Assembly (NCBI GenBank): GCA_900544445.1
Contig: UQVK01000018.1
Coordinates: 1 to 55,041, forward strand
Reading direction: 5' to 3'
DNA: 55,041 nucleotides
DNA from: an uncultured Lachnospiraceae bacterium
GTDB taxonomy: Bacteria; Bacillota; Clostridia; Lachnospirales; Lachnospiraceae
Shown: piece after piece, positions 24,136-32,348 of the stretch
Position numbering within the stretch: position 1 is the first letter of the stretch
How the letters are laid out: each line of letters opens with the position of its first letter
The notes under the pieces: generated by a model
The model's database searches: none
What the model saw: the letters and a program-made list of their open reading frames with translations, nothing else
What the model was told of the DNA's origin: nothing
Program-made: the position numbers and the translations under genes

Positions 24136-24774
24136 TCAGCGCTTCTGCCCCGTTTTTTTCTTCGCTGTTTTCGCTACGCTGAAGCCGAATTTTCCGATCT
24201 CTTTTCCCAGCTGAAAATATTTCCCATGGGAGTAGCAGATCGGCTTCGCCCATTCCAGATGAAAACTTCCCTTCTCATCCAGCCAGGCTTCATCCACGCT
24301 CACCGAGACCACTCTCGCAAGAAACATGATATGACTTCCCAGAGCAATTTCCTTCTCCACCCGGCATTCCAGATTCACCGGGGATTCTCCGATCAGGGGA
24401 GCCTTCACCTGTTTAGCAGGTACAGGAGTCAGCCCCGCCGCCTCCCATTTATTCACATCCCTGCCGCTCTTTACCCCGCACAGATCCGTTGCGCGGACAA
24501 GCTTTTCCGTCGTCAGATTCACCACGAATTCCCCGGTTTCCCGGATCATCCCGCAGGAATATCTCTCCGGCCGCACGGAAATGGAAAGCATGGGCGGATT
24601 GGTGCAGACGGTTCCCGCCCAGGCAACCGTCAGGATATTAGTATTGCCCTTTCTGTCCGCACAGCTCACCATGACGGCAGGAAGCGGGTAGAGCATGTTG
24701 CCCGGCTTCCATTCCTGCTTCTTTTCCGCATCCCGCACTTCCCTCCGGGGCTGCTTCTTCTCTTCTTTTCTCAT
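24136..24774 (-). CDS. Flavin reductase-like domain protein (flavoredoxin type)
   Basis: FMN-binding split-barrel protein of 212 residues. The domain covers residues 25-190 with YPLPAVMVSCADRKGN near the start and the conserved TNPPMLSISVRPERYSCGMI and GEFVVNLTT strands. Such proteins move electrons between NAD(P)H, FMN and an acceptor. The basic C-terminal tail (KTAKKKTGQKR) is unusual. It overlaps the upstream coiled-coil gene by an ATGA junction, so the two are translationally coupled. No partner oxidoreductase is adjacent, and the electron acceptor is unknown. Confidence 0.9.
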   Translation of the reverse strand: MRKEEKKQPRREVRDAEKKQEWKPGNMLYPLPAVMVSCADRKGNTNILTVAWAGTVCTNPPMLSISVRPERYSCGMIRETGEFVVNLTTEKLVRATDLCGVKSGRDVNKWEAAGLTPVPAKQVKAPLIGESPVNLECRVEKEIALGSHIMFLARVVSVSVDEAWLDEKGSFHLEWAKPICYSHGKYFQLGKEIGKFGFSVAKTAKKKTGQKR

Positions 24775-25526
24775 ATTCCAAGTATTCCCAGTATCTGCAG
24801 AATAAACAGCGCCACATTCGCAAGCGAAGCCGCCAGCGTGAAAATCAGGAGAATTCTCGTTCCCTTTTCCGCAGCCTTCAGCTCCTGCGTCTGATTCTTT
24901 ACCTCTTCCACCACAACAGCCTGTACGTTCCGGTACACCTTTACGTTTTCCCTGTGATTGAAGTCATCCGCCTGCTTCTGCATCTCGCGCAGGCTCTCCG
25001 TCTGAGCGGCAAGCATCTGACCGATCTCATCCACCCGCTTCGCAGCTTCCAGATTCCGGTCGTTGACCTCCTGAATTTTGGCAAGCCCTTCTTCGGTGAG
25101 CTGATGGATCAGCCGGGCATTCTTCTCCGCCGCTTCATTCAGCTGCTGCAGGGATTTCTCCGAAAGGTTCTCTATTTTGTCCAGCGCTTCCTGCGATACC
25201 TGATTCAGATTCGCTTCTCCGGCCGATGAAAATCTGCGCAGTCCGGATGAACATTCCTGTCCGAGCTGCTGGATTCCCTGCAGGCTTTCTTCCGCCAGCT
25301 TCTGCATCCCGGCGGCGCTCTCCTCCGTCAGGGACTGGATTCCGGCGGCGCTTTTATCCGTATAGCGCTGTATCACGTCCAGCGTTTCCACGTTCTTCAT
25401 ATTTGCCTTCCGCATCTCCTGCAGATAGCCGTCATACTCCACAAGCTGGTTCCGCAGGCGCTTCGCTTCCTGCGCATCCCAGGACCCGCGCAGACTTCCT
25501 GCTCCCTGATCCCTGTAATTATCCAT
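24771..25526 (-). CDS. Coiled-coil protein with C-terminal membrane helix
   Basis: I do not recognise a family. From about residue 25 to 215 the sequence is a continuous heptad-like helix containing degenerate repeats (SLTEESAAGMQKLAEES, SLQGIQQLGQECSSG, ALDKIENLSEKSL), reminiscent of methyl-accepting or apolipoprotein-like coiled coils. One hydrophobic helix closes the protein (ILLIFTLAASLANVALFILQ). The start at 25526 has GGGAGG 8 nt upstream. It is translationally coupled to the flavin reductase gene. A structural or envelope role is possible but unproven. Confidence 0.75.
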   Translation of the reverse strand: MDNYRDQGAGSLRGSWDAQEAKRLRNQLVEYDGYLQEMRKANMKNVETLDVIQRYTDKSAAGIQSLTEESAAGMQKLAEESLQGIQQLGQECSSGLRRFSSAGEANLNQVSQEALDKIENLSEKSLQQLNEAAEKNARLIHQLTEEGLAKIQEVNDRNLEAAKRVDEIGQMLAAQTESLREMQKQADDFNHRENVKVYRNVQAVVVEEVKNQTQELKAAEKGTRILLIFTLAASLANVALFILQILGILGI

Positions 25527-25785
25527 CTGACAATCCTCCCGCATCGCTTTCATGCGTCAACCGCTCTGAAAAACACGCTGTCTGCTGACAAATAACAGCA
25601 GAAAAGCCTCTGTTTCGACTTTTTTCATTCTAGCATTAATCCGGATATTTTACAACCGCCGTTTCCTTTTCGCGTTTGTATATTTTGCACTATTTTATTT
25701 TTTGCCATTTCTATTTTTTATAAATATTAACTACGCATTCACATCATGTTCACACTTTGTTCATATTTTACTGTTATAATCTTTT

Positions 25786-25895
25786 TATCAGTTAAAGGAA
25801 AGCTGATCCACTCAATTGCAGATAAAGATAAATTTTTTCATAATAGCCCCGGTGCCGCAAGGTATCGGGGCACTCCTCATTTTCAGATATTTTTT
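25786..25895 (+). ncRNA. Candidate small structured RNA
   Basis: An extended -10 (TGTTATAAT, 25772-25780) starts a plus-strand stretch with no ORF. It contains an ATCAG/CTGAT hairpin (about 25797-25806) and an 11-bp stem closed by a GCAA tetraloop (GCCCCGGTGCC 25846-25856, GGTATCGGGGC 25861-25871), then a T-run at about 25889-25895. The -35 is weak. It does not match a riboswitch class I know. Confidence 0.3.
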
Positions 25896-25898
25896 ACC

Positions 25899-25940
25899 AG
25901 GAATGCCCGGCCGGATTTTCTTTCCCGGCCGGGCATTCCT
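25899..25940. repeat. Perfect 16-bp inverted repeat downstream of the RelQ-type gene
   Basis: Arms 25899-25914 and 25925-25940 (core ATGCCCGGCCGG) with a 10-nt loop. It is strong enough to terminate but has no clear T-run on either side. It could be the RelQ-type gene's 3' end or the end of the candidate RNA. Confidence 0.5.
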
Positions 25941-25973
25941 GTGACCTCTCTGTTATTAGGATACGATCCGCAC

Positions 25974-26630
25974 TCATCCGCCGGAAGCCGTTTCCTTCTT
26001 TTCCTCCAGACTCTGTATCTCTTCGTTCAGCGCCAGCATTCTTGCATCCAGCTGGGAAACCATCTTCGCGCACTCCACCAGTTCTCTCCGGATATGTTCC
26101 GGCGCTTTTCCTTCGAATTTATAATTGATTTTATGTTCCAGACTCGCCCAGAAATCCATGGCTACCGTCCGGATCTGGATCTCCACCTTCACATCCACAA
26201 TACGGTCTGACAGAAAAACCGGAACCGTAACCAGCATATGGTAGCTCTTATAACCGCTCTCCTTGGGATGTCTCATATAATCCTTCACCGAAATGACCCG
26301 GATATCGTTCTGACTGCGAAGCATGTCCGCGATCCGGTAAATATCCGAGGTAAAGGAACAGATCACGCGGATACCCGCAATGTCGTTAACATATTTCACC
26401 ATATTCTCAATGGTGGATTCATAACCGTACCGCTTCAGCTTCTTCACGATGCTCTCCGATGTCTTGATTCTCGATTTGATATGTTCAATCGGATTATAGC
26501 GGTGTACATGCTGAAACTCGTCATTGAGTATCTCCAGTTTGGTATTAATCTGCTTCAGCGCCGCGTGATACACCAGCATGGTCTCCTGCCAGCTGTCAAC
26601 CTGATCTTCTCTCTCCACTGCAAATTCCAT
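25974..26630 (-). CDS. Small alarmone synthetase, RelQ type
   Basis: Single-domain (p)ppGpp synthetase of 218 residues, transferring pyrophosphate from ATP to GDP/GTP as part of stringent-type stress control. The synthetase core shows RIKTSESIVKKLKRYGY, VNDIAGIRVICSFTSDIY, KDYMRHPKESGYKSYHMLV and VEIQIRTVAMDFWASLEHKI. There is no HD hydrolase and no TGS/ACT region, separating it from RelA/SpoT. The ATG at 26630 has GAGG at 5 nt; the frame to 26714 is a leader. It has its own promoter and is divergent from the small gene at 26921. Confidence 0.93.
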   Translation of the reverse strand: MEFAVEREDQVDSWQETMLVYHAALKQINTKLEILNDEFQHVHRYNPIEHIKSRIKTSESIVKKLKRYGYESTIENMVKYVNDIAGIRVICSFTSDIYRIADMLRSQNDIRVISVKDYMRHPKESGYKSYHMLVTVPVFLSDRIVDVKVEIQIRTVAMDFWASLEHKINYKFEGKAPEHIRRELVECAKMVSQLDARMLALNEEIQSLEEKKETASGG

Positions 26631-26735
26631 GATTACCTCGTTCTGAAAACATTTCCCGACGGGTGACGAACTGAAACATACAACCGGGCAGATTGGGAAG
26701 CTGCCCACCCGCACTCAGCCGGTTGATTCACAGTT

Positions 26736-26764
26736 ATTATAGCATAGATTCGTTTTAATGGAAA
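26736..26764 (-). promoter_or_regulatory. Promoter of the RelQ-type gene
   Basis: TTTCCA (26764-26759), 17-nt spacer, TATAAT (26741-26736). Confidence 0.6.
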
Positions 26765-26857
26765 TATTTCATAAAAATTTTATGAATATACCCTGTTTTT
26801 TGGCTATTTTTTCACTCTGCAAAACATTTCACGGATTTACGGCCTCAAAAAGATATC

Positions 26858-26886
26858 TTGTTTCCCGTTTTTCACTCTGGTATAAT
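26858..26886 (+). promoter_or_regulatory. Promoter of the small gene at 26921
   Basis: TTGTTT (26858-26863), 17-nt spacer, TATAAT (26881-26886). It gives a short leader of about 28 nt. Confidence 0.75.
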
Positions 26887-26920
26887 GCATCATAAAGATT
26901 GAACCGCAAAGGAGAGCAAC

Positions 26921-27187
26921 ATGTTCCGTTTATGGGCCAAAATTTTCAGAGATAACCGTCTGCTTCAGGATACTGTCATCTGTGACGATTCGGATGACAC
27001 CAGAACGCATAAGGTATTCCGCGCGCTTGAGGATGTATGTTATCAGTTTGATCTGGGAAAACCGATCTGGCTGGACGCAAATATCAGTGATTTTAAGCGG
27101 CACAGCAAAACCCGTTTCCGGCAGGACAGCTTTGTGGAGCAGGTAGATTTTGATTTTCTGGAAATCCAGGTAATTGAAGAGGACTGA
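26921..27187 (+). CDS. Conserved small protein of unknown function
   Basis: An 88-residue soluble protein (MFRLWAKIFRDNRLLQ to QVIEED) with no recognised domain, an acidic C-terminus and several aromatic residues (FDFLEIQVIEED). An AAAGGAGAG SD and a near-consensus promoter indicate it is a real, separately transcribed gene. A DLGKPIWLDANISDFKRH segment suggests a compact globular fold. It is divergent from the RelQ-type gene, but a functional tie is only a guess. Confidence 0.75.
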   Translation: MFRLWAKIFRDNRLLQDTVICDDSDDTRTHKVFRALEDVCYQFDLGKPIWLDANISDFKRHSKTRFRQDSFVEQVDFDFLEIQVIEED

Positions 27188-27323
27188 CGGCTGCCGGACG
27201 GTTTCCGCGCTCTCCTCAATGATTTTCCCGATGTTCTCCTCCCCCAATCTCCGGTCAGCCATATTCCTGGCAAAATTCCCACCGGCTTCAGAAAAAAATA
27301 AGAAAATATTTGAATATTAGATG

Positions 27324-27352
27324 TTGACGAAGAAAATAATAGGGTGTAGTAT
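27324..27352 (+). promoter_or_regulatory. Promoter of the hemolysin III gene
   Basis: TTGACG (27324-27329), 17-nt spacer, TAGTAT (27347-27352). The leader of about 115 nt ends with a GCCGC/GCGGC hairpin (27438-27453) directly before the SD. Confidence 0.65.
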
Positions 27353-27472
27353 CATAATATATTTCATATAGTTTTAAAAACTACTTGTTGTATTCGCATT
27401 CATTCAACATGTATTCTTCAGTTTTATCTGAAACCATGCCGCATTCGTGCGGCGGAAAGGAAGGGAACTGCT

Positions 27473-28123
27473 ATGAGCGTTACGATAAGAGAGCCCGGAA
27501 GCGCGATTACTCATTTTATCGGCATGATGATGGCCATTCTGGCCTCCACGCCGCTTCTGATCAAGGCGGTGCTGTCCGGACAGCCTGTGATCTTTTTTGC
27601 CATGGTGGTGTTTATCGCGAGCATGATTCTGCTGTACGGAGCCAGCGCCACCTATCATTCCATCAATGTGGGCGGACGTATCCTGCGAGTTTTCCGCAAG
27701 CTGGATCATATGATGATTTTCGTCCTGATCGCCGGTTCCTACACGCCGGTCTGTCTGGTTATCCTGGGAGGCCGGCTGGGGTATACGCTGCTTGCGGTAG
27801 TATGGGGTGTGGCTATTCTCGGCATGGCGGTCAAGGCCTTCTGGATTACCTGCCCGAAATGGTTTTCCTCTGTTATCTATATCGCCATGGGCTGGATCTG
27901 TCTGGGCGTTTTCGGCCAGCTATGGAACTCGCTTCCGCGTCCGGCTTTTCTGTGGCTTCTTGCCGGCGGGCTGATTTATACGGCGGGCGGTGTGATCTAT
28001 GCGCTGAAGCTTCCTCTTTTCAACGCAAAGCACAGATACTTCGGCTCCCACGAGATTTTCCACCTGTTCGTCATGGGAGGAAGCATCTGCCACTTTATTT
28101 TCATGTTCTGCTATGTGGCATAA
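27473..28123 (+). CDS. Hemolysin III/PAQR-family membrane protein
   Basis: Seven-helix integral membrane protein of 216 residues. It shows the family's metal-site residues in YGASATYHS, the block FRKLDHMMIFVLIAGSYTPV, and the C-terminal HEIFHLFVMGGSICHF. These His, Asp and Ser residues form the zinc site shared with adiponectin receptors. Bacterial members are called hemolysin III/YqfA, but their enzymatic role (possibly lipid hydrolase-like) is unsettled. A GGAAAGGAAGG SD precedes the ATG. It is monocistronic and converges on the MFS gene. Confidence 0.93.
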   Translation: MSVTIREPGSAITHFIGMMMAILASTPLLIKAVLSGQPVIFFAMVVFIASMILLYGASATYHSINVGGRILRVFRKLDHMMIFVLIAGSYTPVCLVILGGRLGYTLLAVVWGVAILGMAVKAFWITCPKWFSSVIYIAMGWICLGVFGQLWNSLPRPAFLWLLAGGLIYTAGGVIYALKLPLFNAKHRYFGSHEIFHLFVMGGSICHFIFMFCYVA

Positions 28124-28171
28124 CAGCGGCCGCGCTTCCTGAAGCGTTTCCGGCCGGTTTTTGAGAAAAGT

Positions 28172-28207
28172 GTGCCGCACAGGGCCCAAAGCCTGACTGT
28201 GCGGCAC
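28172..28207. terminator. Convergent terminator between hemolysin III and MFS genes
   Basis: Perfect 11-bp arms GTGCCGCACAG/CTGTGCGGCAC (28172-28182, 28197-28207), extended by GAG/CTC further out. A T-run (28219-28227) follows on the plus strand. Confidence 0.75.
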
Positions 28208-28248
28208 GATTCTCTTCGATTTTTTTACTTTTTCAGCTTTTTTGAAAA

Positions 28249-29577
28249 CTAAACGGTTTTTACCTCTTCCAGTTCTCTGACCCACCGGCTTCTTCCGGTA
28301 AGCATACTGGCAAGAAAGCCCAGCATGCCGGTACATAAAAACATCACGGCCATGCCGCTGCCGGTTCCGCTTCCCACCAGCCCTTCCAGCCATTTTGCGG
28401 CAGGCGTGCCCGACTGCATAAACGGCTCAAACACATAATCAGCCAGGATACCGCCCAGCAGAATTCCCACCGGGATGGTTCCGAACTGTATCGCATTTCT
28501 TACTCCAAACACGCTGCCCTGCAGCCTGAGAGGCACATTTTCATACAGAAGTATCCTCTGTCCCGCCGTGATGAAGGGAATCGGCAGGCTTGCCGCCGCA
28601 GCGGCCACGCTCCACCAGAAGCCGTTTCTTCCCAGTCCCATCAGAAGATCTCCGAGCAGGAAGGAAAAAGCCGCCGCCCCATAGATTTCCATACGGGGAC
28701 TGATCCTCCAGCGGCGGCAGGATACCAGAATACCGCCCAGAATGCCGCCGGCCCCCAGCACTGCGTTGACCAGACCAAGCGTCCTCTCATTTCCGCCGCT
28801 TCTCGCCAGAATCATCGGGGAGAGAATATTCTCATAGGTCATCCGGGAGAAAAAATTCAGCACAGCCATGGTGAGCATGATATACAGAAGTCCCCTCTGT
28901 CCGCGCAGGAAGCGAAAGCCCTCCAGCATCCCCGCAAAGCCCCCATGCGCAGCCCCTTTCCCCGCACCTCCCGTTTTTGTGCCATACGCCTTTGCCCCTT
29001 TCGGCGCTTCCGGCAGACGGATGAACAGAAGCAGGACGCTGAAATTCACCAGAAATGAAACCAGATCCAGCGCGATCACGCATTCCAGCCCGCCAAAGGC
29101 GAAAAGAGCGGAAGCGAGAACCGGGGCGATTACCGTCACCAGGTTTGAGGAAAAGGAATCCATTCCGCTGGCCTGTCCAAGCTTTTCCTTCGGCACCAGC
29201 ATGCCGACAGCAATGGACTGCGCCGGGGACTGGAAGGCGTTCATCAGCCCGATCATGGCGTTTACCAGATAGATGTGCTGCATCTGAAGCGAACCGTCCA
29301 AGCTAAAAAACAGCACCGCCAGAGAACAGGCCGCCGCCAGGGAATCGGACGCCAGCATGATTTTCTTCTTCGATCTTCTGTCTACAAAGCTTCCGGCGAA
29401 AACGCTCACCGCAATATAGGGCAGATAATTAAAAAAAGACATCAACGATACCGACATGGCGGAACCGGTCCGCGTGTAGGACCACAGTATCAGTGCATAG
29501 CTCGTCATGGCGCTTCCGAGCTGAGAGACGGAGCCGCTCAGCCAGAAAAGAATATATTTTTTAAAATTGTGATTCAC
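28249..29577 (-). CDS. MFS transporter, macrolide/enterobactin-exporter type
   Basis: Proton-driven efflux protein of 442 residues with about 12 membrane helices. Family traits are the SVSQLGSAMTSYALILWSYT first helix, FVDRRSKKKIMLASD (motif A-like loop between helices 2 and 3) and a second-half repeat beginning near residue 215. It is closest in layout to MFS_3 exporters such as EntS and MefA-like proteins. The start is a GTG at 29577, with AAGGAGG 8 nt upstream. It is transcribed alone from somewhere in the 230-nt leader that holds a palindrome (29758-29793). The substrate is unknown. Confidence 0.9.
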   Translation of the reverse strand: MNHNFKKYILFWLSGSVSQLGSAMTSYALILWSYTRTGSAMSVSLMSFFNYLPYIAVSVFAGSFVDRRSKKKIMLASDSLAAACSLAVLFFSLDGSLQMQHIYLVNAMIGLMNAFQSPAQSIAVGMLVPKEKLGQASGMDSFSSNLVTVIAPVLASALFAFGGLECVIALDLVSFLVNFSVLLLFIRLPEAPKGAKAYGTKTGGAGKGAAHGGFAGMLEGFRFLRGQRGLLYIMLTMAVLNFFSRMTYENILSPMILARSGGNERTLGLVNAVLGAGGILGGILVSCRRWRISPRMEIYGAAAFSFLLGDLLMGLGRNGFWWSVAAAAASLPIPFITAGQRILLYENVPLRLQGSVFGVRNAIQFGTIPVGILLGGILADYVFEPFMQSGTPAAKWLEGLVGSGTGSGMAVMFLCTGMLGFLASMLTGRSRWVRELEEVKTV

Positions 29578-29892
29578 AGGATTTTCCTCCTTTTACAGAC
29601 GATTTGTTAAAGCGAAACGCATTTCTTCCGTAAAAGTACAGGGTCCTGTGCGGGCAGAACGCGGTTTCTCCGGAAAATTTCACACAGGAAGATTTCTCTC
29701 CGAAAACAGCCACTGTTTCAGAACATGGGGATTTTCCCTCATTTTCTGAATGAACCTCTGTACAGGTCTGCCCGATCACCGGATCCTGTACAGAGACGGA
29801 TGCTCATGTTAATGATTTTACTTGGCATATTCGTGCTTCTTTCTTAATTTTTATTGAATATTTACAAATTTCATTGCTGTATCCATGTTATT
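29578..29892. other. Intergenic stretch with a palindrome upstream of the MFS gene
   Basis: No gene was found here. The one clear feature is a 9-bp inverted repeat CTGTACAGG/CCTGTACAG (29758-29766, 29785-29793), about 180 bp upstream of the MFS start. It could be an operator or leader hairpin. Short frames crossing this stretch have neither SD nor family character. Confidence 0.5.
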
Positions 29893-29921
29893 TTGATAAG
29901 CTTTTTAAAAGATGTTACCAT
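29893..29921 (+). promoter_or_regulatory. Promoter of type I toxin locus 3
   Basis: TTGATA (29893-29898), 17-nt spacer, TACCAT (29916-29921). It has the same -35 and spacing as locus 1. The leader of about 95 nt contains a CCCTC/GAGGG pairing (29938-29963) like the locus 1 leader hairpin. Confidence 0.65.
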
Positions 29922-30020
29922 ATTCGGTAGGCGGTTGCCCTCTTACAGAGGGACTGTGACCCTCTGATTACATAGAAACCCATTCATGGGAATCCAATAC
30001 GTAAGAAAGAGGGGATAGAT

Positions 30021-30110
30021 ATGAGCGACTTTGAACTGTTATCGCTGGTTATGATGTTCTTTGGGATCGTCATCCCTCTCCTGATAGCTTACATAGACGC
30101 AAAAAAATAA
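30021..30110 (+). CDS. Small membrane toxin, holin-like (type I toxin-antitoxin), locus 3
   Basis: A 29-residue peptide, MSDFELLSLVMMFFGIVIPL followed by LIAYIDAKK. It has a short polar start, one hydrophobic helix and a Lys-Lys end, equal in length to the locus 1 toxin (29 residues) and sharing its overall pattern but little sequence. The SD GAGGGGATAG lies close to the ATG. An antisense RNA gene with a near-consensus promoter reads back over the 3' end. A type I toxin is the best reading; a stray membrane peptide is the alternative. Confidence 0.7.
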   Translation: MSDFELLSLVMMFFGIVIPLLIAYIDAKK

Positions 30111-30194
30111 CCGCCCAGTCCCTGACAAAGATTGGCGGTTATTTTAACACAATTTTTTGAATGGGCATCCGTCTATCGGTAACATCTTTTTTAC
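30101..30194 (-). ncRNA. Antisense antitoxin RNA of locus 3
   Basis: Predicted minus-strand RNA of about 95 nt. It ends at the perfect 10-bp hairpin AATAACCGCC/GGCGGTTATT (30143-30134, 30115-30106) followed by TTTTT inside the toxin's last codons. The arrangement is that of locus 1, although the RNA body differs. Confidence 0.6.
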
Positions 30195-30200
30195 ATTTTT

Positions 30201-30229
30201 ATTATAACAATTTCCTTCATGGCTTTCAA
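30201..30229 (-). promoter_or_regulatory. Promoter of the locus 3 antitoxin RNA
   Basis: TTGAAA (30229-30224), 17-nt spacer, TATAAT (30206-30201). The rest of the AT-rich stretch between 30230 and 30387 shows nothing else. Confidence 0.7.
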
Positions 30230-30387
30230 GGCCTTCTTTTCAGTTCTCTCCAGTTCTTTTTTCATTAATTCTTTTTTAGCGAACTGTCCAAGTATAAAAA
30301 CTGAATTATAAAAACACTCCTCCAATTTCAATATTACTATTACTTTTCTATAACTGCATTAACGATATATAAAACGATATATAACTC

Positions 30388-30416
30388 TTGACAGTACCCC
30401 CGTGCTATTTTGTAAT
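30388..30416 (+). promoter_or_regulatory. Promoter of the broken lipoprotein gene
   Basis: TTGACA (30388-30393), 17-nt spacer, TGTAAT (30411-30416). Confidence 0.75.
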
Positions 30417-30519
30417 AAGATTCATGAAATTTTATTACATTTACGGCAGAGGGGGACAAGTAGGAGGTGAAAGAAACATTCCCTTTACGTACGCAGAGAC
30501 TAAATCGAGAAGGATTACT

Positions 30520-31075
30520 ATGAGAAGAGTGTTGTTTACAGTATCCATATTATGTTCGATCTTTTTATTCGGATGTTCCGAGGTAAGAATTCCTTCAAAC
30601 ATCACCACGGAAACTTCCAATCCGGAAACTGCATGGGATGAATTTATTTCAGCCCCCGGAAATGACATCGCACCGGATGATTCTTGGCTTAGCATACGAT
30701 GTTGCCGGTAAGAGAATGCTTGCGTTCAATGAGGCCGGAACCGTCGTCGTCTATTACACTGGCATTGCCTACAACAATTCATCCCGCCCTTCCATATCAG
30801 AAACTCTCCGTATGGAGATTGTTTTGAAGAGCCTGGATATGTGGCTCGTTAACATAGAAGATCTGAAATCAGCCATTGGCAGCGGAAACCTTACACTAAA
30901 TGAGTTTTCGAACCTGAGCAACGTACCGGGAGCGATCAGACTGGTCAGCAACGACAATGCGGTGACAGGTGGAATTTCGGACGGCTGGTTTTATTACATG
31001 CCTGACCCATATGAAAGCGGCACCATCTGCCGGGTAAGGCTGGACGGAAGCGACTGGGAATTCTTTTCACAGTGA
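30520..31075 (+). pseudogene. Frameshifted lipoprotein gene
   Basis: The ATG at 30520 opens a lipoprotein signal (MRRVLFTVSILCSIFLFGC), and the frame runs to a stop at about 30711. A second frame, open from 30638 to 31075, continues with sequence of coding character (LGLAYDVAGKRMLAFNEAG, YYMPDPYESGTICRVRLDGS), giving a C-terminal domain like the beta-propeller-type repeats of DUF5050-like proteins. The two join by a single frame change near 30675-30690. The gene is therefore either a recent pseudogene or contains a sequencing indel. A consensus promoter and terminator are still present. Confidence 0.65.
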
Positions 31076-31109
31076 ATAAAACAATTTTCTAATACATGAA
31101 AAACATACC

Positions 31110-31149
31110 CAAAAAACTGCCGGAACCCGTACAATCGGTTCCGGCAGTT
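31110..31149. terminator. Bidirectional terminator of galE and the lipoprotein gene
   Basis: Perfect 13-bp arms (31115-31127, 31137-31149; core CTGCCGGAACC). AAAAAA at 31110-31116 gives a T-run for galE on the minus strand. Confidence 0.85.
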
Positions 31150-31168
31150 CCACTCTTTCTGCTTCCGG

Positions 31169-32185
31169 TCAGTCGTCGTATCCGTTCGGATTCTGAGACT
31201 GCCATCTCCAGGAGTCTGCGCACATTTCCTTAATGCCGTATTCTGCCTTCCAGCCCAGCTCCCGCTCTGCCTTACTGGCGTCGGAGTAACAGGTGGCGAT
31301 ATCGCCGGGGCGGCGCTCCCTGATCACATAAGGGATCTTCACGCCCGTGGCTTCCTCGAAGTTCTTCACGATATCCAGCACGCTGTAGCCCTTTCCGGTT
31401 CCCAGATTATAGATGGAAAGACCGGAATTATCCTCGATCTTCTTCAGCGCCTTTACATGGCCCTTTGCCAGGTCAACCACATGGATGTAGTCTCTCACTC
31501 CTGTTCCGTCCGGCGTATCATAGTCGTTTCCGAATACGTTGAGCTGTTTCAGCTTGCCAACGGCAACCTGGGTGATGTAAGGCATCAGATTGTTGGGAAT
31601 GCCGTTGGGGTTCTCACCGATCATACCGCTCTTGTGGGCGCCGATTGGATTGAAGTAACGCAGAAGCACCACGTTCCATTCCGGATCCGCTTTCTGAATA
31701 TCGGAGAGGATCTGCTCCAGCATGGACTTGGTCCAGCCATAGGGATTGGTACACTGTCCCTTCGGGCATTCCTCCGTGATGGGGATGATCGCCGGATCGC
31801 CATAAACGGTAGCGGAAGAAGAAAAGATGATGTTCTTCACGCCGTGTTTACGCATCACATCCACCAGGGTCAGAGTCCCGGCGATATTATTCTCATAATA
31901 TTCCCACGGCTTGGCAACAGACTCGCCAACCGCCTTGAGTCCTGCGAAATGGATGCAGGAATCAATTTTTTCCTTTTCAAAAATGGCGTTCAGTGCCTCT
32001 CTGTCCAGGATGTCGGCCTTGTAAAAAGGAACCTTCTTTCCCGTGATCTTTTCCACACGCTGCAGGGATTTCTCGCTGGAATTGCAGAGGTTATCCACCA
32101 CTACCACATCGTATCCTGCATTCTGCAGCTCTACTACCGTATGGCTGCCGATATATCCGGCTCCGCCTGTCACTAAAATTGCCAT
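31169..32185 (-). CDS. galE: UDP-glucose 4-epimerase
   Basis: Interconverts UDP-glucose and UDP-galactose (Leloir pathway and envelope precursors). NAD-binding [19 protein letters not shown] is at the start. The catalytic Ser-Tyr-Lys set is in [11 protein letters not shown] and [27 protein letters not shown] and [15 protein letters not shown] are family blocks. At 338 residues it is normal length. The ATG at 32185 has AGGAGG at 4-5 nt, and the extension to 32227 reads through a repeat hairpin. It lies downstream of the nucleotidyltransferase, likely in the same transcript. Confidence 0.97.
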   Translation of the reverse strand: MAILVTGGAGYIGSHTVVELQNAGYDVVVVDNLCNSSEKSLQRVEKITGKKVPFYKADILDREALNAIFEKEKIDSCIHFAGLKAVGESVAKPWEYYENNIAGTLTLVDVMRKHGVKNIIFSSSATVYGDPAIIPITEECPKGQCTNPYGWTKSMLEQILSDIQKADPEWNVVLLRYFNPIGAHKSGMIGENPNGIPNNLMPYITQVAVGKLKQLNVFGNDYDTPDGTGVRDYIHVVDLAKGHVKALKKIEDNSGLSIYNLGTGKGYSVLDIVKNFEEATGVKIPYVIRERRPGDIATCYSDASKAERELGWKAEYGIKEMCADSWRWQSQNPNGYDD

Positions 32186-32200
32186 GGTTTCCTCCTGTTC

Positions 32201-32340
32201 TGCCGCCGCAGGCGGCATTCTAATCACGAAAGAACAGCGTCGGCTGTTCTTTGGCGCGAACCTGCCGGTTCGTGCCGGCCTCCTGTTCTGCCGCCGCAGG
32301 CAGCTTTTAAATCATGAGAGAACGGCGTCAGCCGTTCTTT
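32201..32340. repeat. Composite palindromic intergenic repeat, family R1, second copy
   Basis: Hairpins in order: TGCCGCC/GGCGGCA (32201-32217), AAAGAACAGC/GCTGTTCTTT-like (32229-32252), GGCGCGAAC/GTTCGTGCC (32253-32276), CTGCCGCCGCAGGCAGC (32288-32304), and AGAACGGC/GCCGTTCT (32319-32338). It fills nearly the whole gap between galE and the upstream nucleotidyltransferase. Confidence 0.75.
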
Positions 32341-32348
32341 GTAGCCAT

